Shown: positions 52,251-63,924 of the stretch, piece by piece | Position numbering within the stretch: the first letter of the stretch is position 1 | Layout: each line of letters starts with the position of its first letter | Assembly (NCBI GenBank): GCA_037074765.1 | Contig: JBAMDO010000120.1 | Span: 105,183 to 169,182, forward strand | DNA from: Mansonella perstans | Lineage: Eukaryota > Nematoda > Chromadorea > Rhabditida > Onchocercidae | Direction of reading: 5' to 3' | Length of the DNA stretch: 64,000 bases | Translations under genes and position numbers: made by a program | The notes under the pieces: generated by a model | What the model was told of the DNA's origin: nothing | The model's database searches: none | Seen by the model: the letters and a program-made list of their open reading frames with translations, nothing else

Positions 52251-52539
52251 AGTAAAACTCTTTTAAATAAAAAGAAATCGAAATAGGCCAGGATAGAAAA
52301 CAAAAAGTATAATTCACAAGCATTAATTAAGTATTTGAGATTTTGAAAGTGATAATAATTAATTAGAAAAATTTCTTTTTAATCTAATGGAATAAAATTG
52401 AAGTTGATACTAAAATTAATTTTTCTCGAAATACAAACAATTCATCCATTCATCATTTCATTTATTGATTTTATTGAATAAACTGATTAATTAGTTAATT
52501 AAATTTATCAAGGTGCATAATTATAATAGTGATTTTTGC

Positions 52540-52569
52540 TAGCTTCGAAAATTGAAATTTTCGAAGCTA
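52540..52569. other. Near-perfect 30-bp palindrome (14-bp arms)
   Basis: TAGCTTCGAAAATT (52540-52553) and its exact reverse complement (52556-52569) are separated by only two bases (GA). One mismatch follows, then another G-C pair. It can form a stable hairpin or cruciform and may be a terminator-like or protein-binding site. Confidence 0.7.
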
Positions 52570-53098
52570 ACATCCATAATACATTCTTATTAACAATAAA
52601 TTTAACATTGCCCAACCAATATTAGCTAATCAATCAATTAACTAATTAGCCAAGCCATTTAAGTACTATATGATAATGATTTGGTTTATTCGCTTCAATA
52701 GTATCAAATATTTGAAATGATAGTAATATCTCAATACATTCCTTTATATTTCTGAAAATACAAAAATGAAAGAAGGAAAGAATTTCGTTATTTTCAGTTC
52801 TGTCCATATTTCATATCTCATGTTCCACATCCATATTTCATATTCATGTTCACATTTCATATTCCATATCCATATTTGTTATTTTAATTATTAAAATATT
52901 GTCAATTATTCATCGAAGTAAATTATTCATTTCATTTTAAAAACAAATTCAATTAATGGAATGATTCCTTTTTTGTTTAATTATTTTCTTTTATATTTCT
53001 TATTTTATTACCTCTCTAATTTTTCATTTCATGCTCATCTTCATCTCTTATTCCTTTTCCTCTCATTTTTTATAATATATTTCGAATAATTATTGTAG

Positions 53099-53160
53099 AA
53101 ATTGACGCCGATACAATGGCGACATATCAAATAACTCATATTACAGTATCACCATTATGA
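53099..53160 (+). other. Exon-like segment A, possible terminal exon
   Basis: A pyrimidine-rich upstream tract and TATTGTAG|AA acceptor precede a frame that reads IDADTMATYQITHITVSPL and stops at TGA 53158-53160. The exon would begin in phase 1. The base composition differs from the (AAT)n sequence that follows. No family is recognised. Confidence 0.22.
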
Positions 53161-53214
53161 TATGAATAATTATCATCTATTGTGATTTATTTTTAATAAT
53201 TAAAGCCAAAATAA

Positions 53215-53246
53215 AAATAAAATAAAATAATAATAAAATAATAATA

Positions 53247-53316
<70 letters not shown>

Positions 53317-53480
53317 AAATGATAACAAGGATAATAATAATATTAATAATAATTATTAATATAACAATAATAATATATTGATAGTAATAATAGTAATAGA
53401 AATAATAATGATAATATTGGTAATGTTAATAATAATAATAGTACTGGTAATAATAACAATACTGACTATTGTCATAATTA
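53215..53480. repeat. AAT trinucleotide microsatellite
   Basis: A near-perfect (AAT)n run, especially 53240-53312, that decays into degenerate units to about 53480. Confidence 0.95.
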
Positions 53481-53619
53481 TAATAACAAAATCAACAATA
53501 ATGTAGTATTAATTATGATAATACTATCAAATAACAATAATAGGGAATATATGATGATATGATATGCTGTTATTCATGCTGACGATAATGATAGTGAATA
53601 ATATAATTTTGTTTTCCAG

Positions 53620-53800
53620 AAAATAAAAATGCTATGTTACAAGTGTTAAATATTCGGGTGAGAAGGAATTTTATTCATCAATTTCAATGGTTTGTTTGAC
53701 GATGCTTCTTTATTATGGCTCAATGCAAATTTAATTTGCAATTATCTAGGGATCATTCTGGCAAGTAATTCGAAGGAATTGCTTAAAAACGGACGAATAA
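53620..53800 (+). other. Exon-like pair B, possible two-exon 3' end
   Basis: Acceptor GTTTTCCAG|AA opens a 38-base segment (53620-53657) reading NKNAMLQVLNIR, with donor CGG|GTGAGA. A 92-bp intron ends ATTATCTAG|G. The next segment (53750-53800) reads GSFWQVIRRNCLKTDE and ends in TAA. The internal phases agree (0 to 0). The first segment starts in phase 1, as does segment A, so A and B could be alternative ends of one transcript. The protein is not recognised. Confidence 0.28.
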
Positions 53801-54058
53801 TGATGATGATTCTGGAAGAAGAGGCAGATGTATTACGATTTATGCTGTATGCTAAAGATGACAGAGTATATGAATGATATGTTTCATTGATCTTTTGTAG
53901 AATTGTTAGCTTATTGAAATGTTTAATGAATAATTATCACTTGAATTTCCATTTGTTTAATTTCAATTCCGATAATTTCTTGAAATTAAATTTCATGGAT
54001 AATAATAATGATAATAAATAATAATAATATAATCGAAAAGGATAAAGATAAATATATG

Positions 54059-54080
54059 CATATATATATATATATAGATA
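54059..54080. repeat. TA dinucleotide run
   Basis: (TA)n of about 20 bases followed by GATATCGATATG. Confidence 0.85.
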
Positions 54081-55329
54081 TCGATATGTTTCATGTTACG
54101 CACAAGTCAGTAATTAAACTATTCGGTTTTTTGCAATGGATTAATCAAATTAATTGCTTTAAATAGATTAATCAAATTAATAGTCTAAAAATTTTGTTAA
54201 ATTTCAAATGAGCATTTGTGTGTCACTTTTCTTTTATGGAAAAAAGTTTCTGTTTTTTGAAAGAAAATGCAAAAGAAGAAATGGAAAATGAAAGGATAAG
54301 GAATTTGAAATATGAAAGAAATGAATATAATTAGTGGTAAAAAAGGGAGATTAGCATAAACATGCTAATTTGCAAGAGAATGCTAGTTCAATTCAAACAG
54401 CCAACAATTTTTTGCACTTTGAAAGATTTTCTTACTTACTCATCTTACTTACTAACTTGCCAGCTATCCATTCAGGCTTCTTTATGGTATTTTAATACAA
54501 AGAAACCTATCACTTTTTTATTTGCCCGATCTTACTTAATAATCACTTGCCTATTTAGTTGAGGAGCTAATGCTGAAAAAGTTACTTAGTTATTTCTTTT
54601 CTTGAATTACTCACCCATTAATTATTTTACATATATTAGCTTTATAAACAACCAATTAGCCTAATGATGAATAAGAAGCATTCTACTTATTGTTTAATTA
54701 TTTATTTACCTTACTTTGTTAACTACTTACTTACTTCATTAGCTAATGATACAGTCGAAATACTTACTTATTCCTTTACTTTGATCACCTATCAATTCAA
54801 AATAACTATGATCATTCAATTAATCTTCTTAGGATTAGATTTAAGAATATCCAACAATAGATAAAGTGATAAAAAATAAATTAAATTAATTTGTTAGGAA
54901 TGTAGTAGAAGTGATAAATTAAGTAAGTTAGTTATGCTTAATTAGTTTGCAAACTTTTGTCCTACCAAGTTGAATCATTTGTTTGTTTCAAAAACTAAAT
55001 GATCAATTAATTAATAACAAATCGATAGAAACTACTTGTAATTTTTGATTTTCAATGCACTAAAATTCTTTCTAGCATCATTCATTTGATTTCTATAACT
55101 TTATGATATTAATATAATAATCAGGTATCTATCGGAAGAAAAGTCGTAAAATTTGAAAAGTTTTATTAATTAGTTGATTGATTAGATAAACATGTAAGTA
55201 AACTTTGAATCAGTTAGTTCATATAAGCCGACTTCAGATTCATCGATTTAACAAGTAAACTTGATTTTATTAGCCTGTCTATATTGAAAAAGTTGCCATC
55301 ATGTACAATGGCGATAATTAGAGGATTAA

Positions 55330-55369
55330 TGATAATGACAATAGGATAGTAATAACAATAATAATAGTG

Positions 55370-55439
<70 letters not shown>

Positions 55440-55590
55440 TAATAGTAATAATAATAATAGAGGTAATGATAATAATGGCGATAATCTTAATAATAATGGT
55501 AATAATAATAAATAATAGCAGTAGTGGTAATAACAATAACATGATAACAATAGCAATAATGAGAATAATGATAATAATAAGCCATATCTA
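55330..55590. repeat. AAT trinucleotide microsatellite
   Basis: Long (AAT)n with GAT and GGT interruptions. Open frames of Ile, Leu or Met runs on both strands are repeat artefacts. Confidence 0.95.
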
Positions 55591-55597
55591 ATCACTC

Positions 55598-55660
55598 ATC
55601 GATGATGATGATTATGATGATGATTACAACGATGATGATGATGATGTTGACGATGAGATA
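55598..55660. repeat. GAT trinucleotide microsatellite
   Basis: Degenerate (GAT)n units following directly on the AAT array. Confidence 0.9.
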
Positions 55661-55898
55661 ATGATGAGATACTTTTTGTTGATCATTATTCTATCCATTA
55701 ATTAACATCTATTTATGCTTTTGTTTCGCTCAAATTATTCAACTTTAACCGTCATCGCCTGCCTCATTTCTTCTTTGCTTATTCCTCATCTTTCTATTAT
55801 CCATTCTTTTTCCATGGCCTTACTTCTTACTCTTTTTTCCATTTCAGCTAATTTCCTCTTTCGTAGAATTTAATCCCAGCATAACTTGTTAAGATTGA

Positions 55899-55950
55899 CA
55901 ATTTGTCCATCTATAGGATGTAAGTGACACAATTGTCATCTATAGGATGG
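55899..55950. repeat. Short direct repeat containing ATCTATAGGATG
   Basis: CAATTTGTCCATCTATAGGA at about 55899 is followed 30 bp later by CAATTGTCATCTATAGGATG. There are two copies only. Confidence 0.7.
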
Positions 55951-56496
55951 TGAAGGATATTTGTTTAGTATATTTTTATTAATTAATAATTAAAAAATAT
56001 TCAATGGAATAAATTCAAATTTTGGTGAGATAAAAATCTTATATGAAATCGTATACTAATAAATTGATAACAACTTCAAAAACAATTTGAATTTATTCCA
56101 TTGTTTTCATGCTGACACTGGAAACATTTCGCTTGATTTCATTTGCCTGTCCTGATGGCCCTAAATACCGAAAATACACAGTGAATTCAGTTAGGTTACT
56201 GAGGTGTCGAATAGTTGTATTCCACTAAATCAAATTTAAAATAAGGAATTCATTAATACTTTCTTACATTTCCTTTCATATATCTAGCAAACGAACAAAA
56301 GATACAATATGGATATATTTTTATTTACAATAATTAACTAACTAATTGATTGCTAATTGGATTAAGAATTATAAATGCAAATTTTTATAAGAAAAATCCT
56401 ATTAGTATTAGGAGAGAAATAAAGATTGAAAGGAAAAAGGAGAGACGGATTAAAAAAAGAAAGAAAAAAGGAGAATGGATATTAAAATAAAACTAT

Positions 56497-57300
56497 TTGG
56501 GTTTTAAAAATTCGCTTTTCCCCCTTTTTTTGGCCAATATACATTTGGCTAATAATAATACATCGTTTCTTTTTCTTTCTTTTTTTGGTAGCTGTTATCA
56601 ATTTGAATACCTTTTCTTTTTAACTTTCTTCCACCTGTTCATAATTTCTTCCTTCATCCCTCCAATCTTTACATCATCTTTATGCTACTTTTTCAATCAT
56701 TCATTTCTCATATTTTTTAATTTCTTTAAACTTTTTCCATTTTTTTCCTTCCAATTTCCATCTGTCCAAAATTTCCTACACTTTTCCTACATTCTCATTA
56801 AATCACGCATTATTTTTTCTCCTACATTTTCCACCAATATTTTCTTAGCCTTGATTATTTACTAGCATATATTCATAAATTTGCTAATTATCATTATTAC
56901 CTTGATTAAAGTTAAAGAAAAAAACTTTATTCATTTCTCATTTCCTTCTTTCATCTTTTTCCTTGTTTTTTTTCGTTTCATTTTATCTAAAAACTTTTTT
57001 TCAAAAAAAAATTTTTTTTCCCACTTTTCGTTCTTCTTTCAACTCCCTTTGCCTTCATCGTTGTTTTCTTCCTATGCATAAATTTGAAGCTATTTTTGTT
57101 AAGAATTCTTTTCGCTTTTTTGTTCTTCTTATTTTTCTTCTCAAAAAAAAGAAATCTTCACCTTTAATTTTTTTTCTTTTTTAACAACTAATTCCTTTAT
57201 TTTCTTTTTACATTTCTTTCTCTCTCTCACACACACTTTCTGCCTTTCTTTTACTCTTTTTCTTCCTTTCTGTTTCTCCAAAAAAGTGCAGAAACTTTTC
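56497..57300. repeat. 0.8-kb pyrimidine-rich tract
   Basis: The plus strand is dominated by T with C (TTTCTTTCC-like). The overlapping open frames (56497-56865, 56881-57081, 56963-57184) are Phe/Ser/Leu-rich artefacts. It resembles the tract at 28780-29620. Confidence 0.75.
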
Positions 57301-58074
57301 CTTACTGTTGTTTTTTTGTTAAAAAAAAATTTAATAAAAATTATTATTTTTCATTGTTATCATTGCAAATTTTAAATGTAAAATATCAAAAGAAAAACGA
57401 AAACTTTAAAACATTGTAAATTTATTTTGTTAATTCCTATGCATATAATTTTATTATTTAAAATTTGTTAACTTTTTTCAAATTAGCATTTCTTAACAAA
57501 AAACAAAACAAATAATTTCCTGTAAAATATTTGGTAAAAAGTACTTGAATACAATAATTATATATTGATTATTTTGTTATTAAATATTTCAATTCGTAAT
57601 TTGATTAATTTCATTTTACAAATTATTTAAATTTTCTTTTCTTTCTTTCAAAATCGTTTTCTTTTTTTATAAATCATAGTTGTAAAATTATTTTTTTACA
57701 TTTCTATTGAAATTTTTGATAAGGAATGAAATACGAAATTGTCATTTCAATAATTTAAAGGTTATTTTGTTGTTTGTTTGTTTGACCGAGAAATTTATAC
57801 CAAATATAAATATGAATACACACAAATATTAATATCGTGTCAAGGATGATGATGTTCTTGAAAACTTAAGTTGAATTATTACAATAGTTTCATACTCTAG
57901 AAGTAATGATGGTAGTGATGATGACAGTAAATGCTAAAGTCTGTATATCTTACGAGTACGTTTATTCTCAAGAATATGATTGAAATTGAGTGGTTTGAAT
58001 TTCAATATTTGCTCAATTCCATTCTTGAACTAAATTTTAACATTTCCTCAATGTTCATCATCATCTTCACCATC

Positions 58075-58100
58075 ATGATGATGATGATCATCATCATCAT
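58075..58100. repeat. Perfect 26-bp palindrome at an (ATG)n/(CAT)n junction
   Basis: A run of ATG units turns into CAT units at a central GATC, giving 13-bp perfect arms with no loop. Confidence 0.85.
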
Positions 58101-58639
58101 CACTATCTATTGTTTTCTATCACTGCGCTTGAAATATTTGCAAATTTTTATAACTCTATTTAAATATGATATTTTATATTTAATAAACAGTTTTGATATA
58201 AGAATTGAAATTCAATTTTATAATTCACTTTTCATTTATTTTCCCAAATTCCTTAATTCTTGAAATATTTGATTATGTTTGCTTTTTGTTGTTTATTAAT
58301 AAAAAAGATAATTGAGTGGAAATCTTTTTGTTCTTTCTTTTTTTAAAATTGATTTCGAAAGATTTTGAAAACAGGAAAAAAAAACGAACCTTGAAAGGGA
58401 AATAATTATTCAACTAATTAATTAATAAATTCCATTCTTTAATTATTAATCAGGATGATGTTTGTTTCATTGTTATTGTTATTTGAAAAATATGTGCCAA
58501 ATATCATTTGTAAATTTTCTAATTAACCGCAAATGTTAAAGTAATCAAATATCATCAGAAAAAAAAACAGTACTGAAAATTCAAATCAGTAAATTCCGGA
58601 AAATACTTATGGATAATCGGAAATTGGAAATGCATTCAT

Positions 58640-58880
58640 AAAAATGTAACAATGATAATAACGATAATAGTAAAAAACAAGCAATAAGATCAAATAATTA
58701 TAGTAATAAATATCAAATGATAGTATTAATAAAAATAACGATAATAGGAAATAACAAATAATTATTAATAAGAAATAATAATAGTAATAACAATAACAGC
58801 AATAATATTTTTTTGTTCATTTTAATAATAACAATGATAGCGATAATATTAGTGATAATGATAACAATAATAATAATAAA
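58640..58880. repeat. Degenerate AAT-rich tract
   Basis: Irregular AATA, AATAAC and GATAATA units, probably a decayed trinucleotide array. Confidence 0.7.
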
Positions 58881-59399
58881 TAGAAATGAAAGAATTTTTG
58901 GGAAAATTTAATTTTTACGCCAACATGTGGATAAGGTAATTAATATAAAAAAAAAAAAAAACCAATAAAATAATCGCATCGTTAAATGCACCTATCAAAT
59001 TTATATCTTTTCTTTTTTTCTCTAACATTTCCTATTCTTTAACACTTTTTTCTTCATTCTCTAATCTTCATTTCTTTTTTTGAAATTTTCAGTTCTAAAT
59101 TTGAATTTCTTTAAGGCATCGTTGCTTTCTTTTATTATACGTTTATTTATAATAGAATTAAATAATAATTAGTTTCATTTTTGAATTTTTTAAATTTATC
59201 ATTTATATTTAAAAATTTTCAATATTTAATTTTTTCAATAGTTTTTTTTTTTTTTTTTTTTAATGCCTTTCCATCTTCTTTATCATTCTTTAGCTTTATT
59301 TTCGTTTTTGTTTTCTCTAAATAGCTAACTAAGTAATGACAAGATAGTAATACTGGTAAAAATATGAACAATAATATTAAGTTAAATTTGTTTTCATTA

Positions 59400-59610
59400 G
59401 ATAAAAGTGATAATAATAGCAATGATAACAATAGCAATAATAACGATAATAGTAATGGTAATGGTAATGAAAATAGTGATAATTATAATAATAGTAACAA
59501 TAATAATAATAAACGATAATAATAATAATAATGGCAATAACGATAATAGGAATGGCAGTTAATGAAAATAAGAAAAGTAATGACAATGATAATAGCAACA
59601 ATAATAAGCT
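59400..59610. repeat. Degenerate AAT trinucleotide microsatellite
   Basis: AAT units with GAT, GGT and AAC variants. The minus-strand open frame rich in Tyr and His is an artefact. Confidence 0.9.
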
Positions 59611-59792
59611 AACCATCTTTTAAACAGCTTTCTTGTTAAGCCAAGCTCATTATAAATTGTTTTTAGGGATAGTTCAAGCTTTTATCCGATGATTTACAAT
59701 TATACTTAACTTATTAAGCCTTTAGAAATTGAAAACAGAACTGATGCCAATTAAGCGCTTCTCAGTGGTTCATACATATTGAAATATATGTT

Positions 59793-59802
59793 TGTGTGTG
59801 TC

Positions 59803-59855
<53 letters not shown>
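59793..59855. repeat. TG dinucleotide microsatellite
   Basis: Long (TG)n, almost perfect after 59807. Confidence 0.95.
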
Positions 59856-59858
<3 letters not shown>

Positions 59859-60460
59859 CGTGTTTGGGTATGTACATATATTGCTTCATTAATAATAAGA
59901 ATTTTCGAGAAAAGGAAGACATCTTTTGCCTTTTTCGAAATAACTAATTAACACATTGAATTTCATTTCTTTACTTTTTTTTTTTCATCTTCCTTCTTTT
60001 TCTTCTTCTTATTTCAATATTACCATTTATTGGATTAAGAAGAAAATTGCATTGCCCAAACGATTTCTTTTCCATTTTTATTTTTCTTTTGTTTTATTTT
60101 ACAATTAATGTAAATGAATTTATAATATAATTACAGTTAAATCAATGAAAGAAATAATAAAAAAGAGGAAAAAAAAAAACTTAAAATACTAATTAAATGT
60201 AAAATGATTTGTTTAGTAGTTATTGAAAATGTAATATATTATTAGTTGTACTTATATATATATATAAAATGCAAAAAGAAAAAATATTTTCATAAATCAA
60301 TCAATGGTGTCATTATTTGGGTAATTTTAAAAATTTCTTACTCTTTTTTAAATTGAGGAATTGTTAGGGAGAGTAGGATCACAATCAATGAAGAAGAGTA
60401 GCTGTTGAAGAAATACAATTTTGTTATGGAAAGAAAATTCAATGAAGGATATTATCCTTG

Positions 60461-60672
60461 TTATTATTATTATTATTATTATTGTCTATTATTATTTATT
60501 GTTATTGTTTTGATTTTATTTTCATTATTATTATCATTAAACATCATTATTATTACGATTATTTATTACTATTACTGTTGTTGTTATTATTATTATATCT
60601 CATTATTATCGTTTATCATTATTATTGTAAAATATTTATAATAATAGTAATTATTATTATTATTATTATTAT
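60461..60672. repeat. TTA/ATT trinucleotide microsatellite
   Basis: Interrupted (TTA)n with TTG and TCA variants, complementary in orientation to the AAT arrays at 53 and 55 kb. Confidence 0.93.
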
Positions 60673-60881
60673 GTTATTATCATTACTGTCTTCCTACATG
60701 AAATATTATTTGGCAAATGAAACAAATGAAATAAAATGTTGAAAAATTGTGATAGGAAAAATTTTACTCTGAAATACTCGCAAATTATGAGCTGAGGGAT
60801 AGATTATGGGTAAATGTTTTGTATAGATTTATCATCCGGATGTGCTTTCCATTTGTTGTCTGTATGTAATAAACGAATTTG

Positions 60882-60911
60882 GTAACCGAAATTAGTGTAA
60901 CCGGAATCAGT
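60882..60911. repeat. 15-bp direct repeat, two copies
   Basis: GTAACCGAAATTAGT (60882-60896) is followed immediately by GTAACCGGAATCAGT (60897-60911), with two differences. Confidence 0.75.
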
Positions 60912-61114
60912 GCATATCTGCATCCAGGTAAATTGCTGAAAAATAATTTTATTTTTCAGTTTAATCACCTAATAACACTAATTTGAATTTCATAGCACTG
61001 CCAAATTATTAGCCTTTAAAGAAACTTCTCATTCCATGCAATTTACTCGTCTTAATTATTTAACTATAGATAAGTTTATTTTACATATAACAAATATGAA
61101 AAGAAAAAAGAGGC

Positions 61115-61116
<2 letters not shown>

Positions 61117-61167
<51 letters not shown>
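61117..61167. repeat. GA dinucleotide microsatellite
   Basis: (AG)n of about 50 bases with one AAAG interruption. Confidence 0.95.
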
Positions 61168-61169
<2 letters not shown>

Positions 61170-62229
61170 ATTTTGATCTTCTTAATTACTTTTGTAATTT
61201 TCAGCAATTTTCGAAAATTTTTAGGAATTTTTCGGAACTTTTGAACTTCTCAGCAAATTGTTATTGATTTTTGAGATATTTAAAAGTTTTCATATTAGAT
61301 TAAAATAATTTTAACATTTACAAAAGTACACAATTGAATTTCTAACTAATCATTGATGATGTTTCAATCAATATAATCGTAAAAATTTTGGCAAATAATA
61401 ATTCTCATAATTTCTGCTATTCCTTTACCATATTTTCTTCAGAAAAAAATTTTTCTTACAGTTGATCTTTGAGATTGAAATTTATTTTTAACTATTAATA
61501 TGCCATATACAAAGTATGGAAAAAAATCCACTCACTATTACAGGTGTTAAATCTATTTAGTATAAATGTATGTATTCATTTTTTCCTAAAATATCAGATA
61601 GAAATGATTTCCCATGCTGCCTTATCTAAATTAATTTAACTGATCAAATATTTGCATATCTATTGTAATCTTAAAAAAAAAAAGAAAAAAAAATCCAAAA
61701 ATAAATTTTGAATTGAACTTTGGATAATTTTAAACATATAAAATATCTTAAGAAAAATATAAATTATTAATGATAAATAAAAAAAAAAAAATTTGTTTTT
61801 TTGTTGAACTTTGTTTTAACAATCAATTAAATAATTAATTCTTTTGTTTGTTAAATTTCTTTTTAATTACTTTTCTTAAAAATAAAATTAATTTTGCTGA
61901 ATATTTTTGTTAAAAGAAAAGTATGACAAAATATTTTCTTCAAAAAAAAAAAAAAAAAAAAAAAGAAAAAGAAAAAGGAAAAGAATGAAGAAAGAAAAAA
62001 AAAAATTAAAAACCAATTGATGATATGATAAGGTAAGGTGGAAAAAAAAGAAAGGAAAAAGAATGCGAATTGATTAAATATGGGAATGAAAATGAATGAA
62101 TGGATTGAAGACCTCCCGGTAAGTATTCCTTCTTGTCTTCCTCTTTTTTTATCAAACTTTTTTTTTTTTTTTTTTTTTTTTTGTTTAGAAGATGAGATGG
62201 AAAAGAATGAATAAGAAAGTTTTATCTGA

Positions 62230-62385
62230 GGAAAAGTGATTGAGCAGCAATACATTTATACGTATAAGTATATGGGCCTATGAATGTAATGGAAAAGAAT
62301 AAGGCGAAGAAAAGTGATTGAGCAGCAATAATACGTATAAGTTTATGGACCTGTAAATGTAATGGAAAAGAATAAGGAGAGGAAA
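62230..62385. repeat. 78-bp tandem repeat, two copies
   Basis: GAAAAGTGATTGAGCAGCAA occurs at 62232 and again at 62310. Each copy continues through ATACGTATAAGT, TATGGxCCT and AATGTAATGGAAAAGAATAA with small differences. Confidence 0.85.
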
Positions 62386-63857
62386 GTTTCACCTGTAGAA
62401 AATAATTATATCGTATTTACAGGTGTATAAACTTGACAGATTTTATAATGTGAAATGAATATAAATAAAGTTTCATTTTCAATATTGACATATTATGTCA
62501 TCTTATGCGATACATACGTAACGCTAATCAACCCTCAATCCCGACGTTTGATCATCTTTTAACAATTCATTATTTTCCTATCTAAAATTTTCTCAACATT
62601 TGGGCATCTTTTAACAATTTATTGTTTTCCTATTTAAAACTTCTTGACATATTTTTATTTTGACAAAATATTTTTGATAAAATTTGTTTTGATGAAAAAT
62701 TTTTTTCTGCTTATTTGTTGGTAATAAATAAAAATTAAAAAACAAGTGTTTCTTTTCTTTGTTTATTAAAATTTGATCTGTGAATTGCATGAATTGATTC
62801 ATGAATTAAATGACTGATTTTTTCTTAAAATGATTTGAAATTTTTTTTTATTTTTACTGTTGTACAATTTTTTCCTTTTTGATTTTTCTCAATTTTTATT
62901 AACATATTTCATTTTATTTTTTAAGTTAAGCAATTAATTGACTTGAAATAAATCAATTAAGTTAGGTTAAAATAAATAAGTTTTCGCTTATTTAAAAGAC
63001 GAAATTTCAACTCTTTATCATCTCTTTAAATTCATATTGTTTTGAAAAAAAAAAAAAAAAAAGAATCGTCGTACTTTTTGAAATATTTTATTTTCTTTCA
63101 GTAATAAGCAAAACTATCTATAAATCCATAGGATAGACATATATACATACAAATATATATACGTACACACCTATATCAGCCCTTAAAATGCTTTGTTAGT
63201 TGAAACAAGTGAAAGGTAAGGTATAATTCTTTGTAATTTTAATGATAGTTACCTTCAGCCATTATCAGCATGTGCCTAAGAATGAAATAATGGGAAAAAT
63301 AATGAAGCATCTTTGAATGTATCATTAATTAACTGCATTTTATATTTATTCCAACGGGAAAGAATCAGAAAGGTTTTAATTACTTAAAATACTTAAATCA
63401 TTTCAAAGCAGTTTCTTCTAATATCTATTGATGTAAGAGAATGTATAATATAAGAGTGTGACATTGTTATAAAATAAGTTCAATTTATATTTTTCATATT
63501 TTTTTTTTTTTTTTGAAAGATGATTTTATCAATTTTTTTTTTATTTTAAGCTTTTCCTTTCTTTCTTCCTTTTCCTTCCTCTCACTCTTCCTATTTAGAG
63601 GTTTTCCTTGCCACAGTAAAATTTTTCTATCTTTTCTAATTTTCTTCTTTCCTTTTTTTAATTTCATCATTTTGTTTTATCAATTAATATATTTATTCTT
63701 ATCTGCCATGGTTATCGAAAGTTATTATTAATTAATCATTAACTATTTTATATCAGTTTAAATACTACAGTAAGTTGTTGGCAAATTATTATTTTCGAAA
63801 TATGTGATATGATTTGATTGTAAGACGAAAAAAAACTACGGGCAACATACATTACAG

Positions 63858-63924
63858 GATACGTATAGCACGGGATTCCAGTTATAGCTATCGTGTATTT
63901 GGTAGAAACAGAAATACTGTGTAA
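63858..63924 (+). other. Exon-like segment C near the window end
   Basis: Acceptor ACATTACAG|G precedes an open frame (one base, then codons) that reads IRIARDSSYSYRVFGRNRN and two more residues (TV) to TAA 63922-63924. It has balanced codon use in a low-complexity setting. It is unrecognised and could be chance. Confidence 0.15.

Noticed and set aside
55318..55595. Open frames of 74-89 codons on both strands
   Set aside because: They are translations of an AAT microsatellite into Ile, Leu or Met runs.
56497..57184. Hydrophobic open frames that look like membrane proteins
   Set aside because: Phe/Ser/Leu content follows from the TTTC-rich base composition. No coherent homology or splice context.
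61863..62255. A 130-codon minus-strand open frame
   Set aside because: It crosses two A/T homopolymers and a tandem repeat and is dominated by Phe, Lys and Ser.
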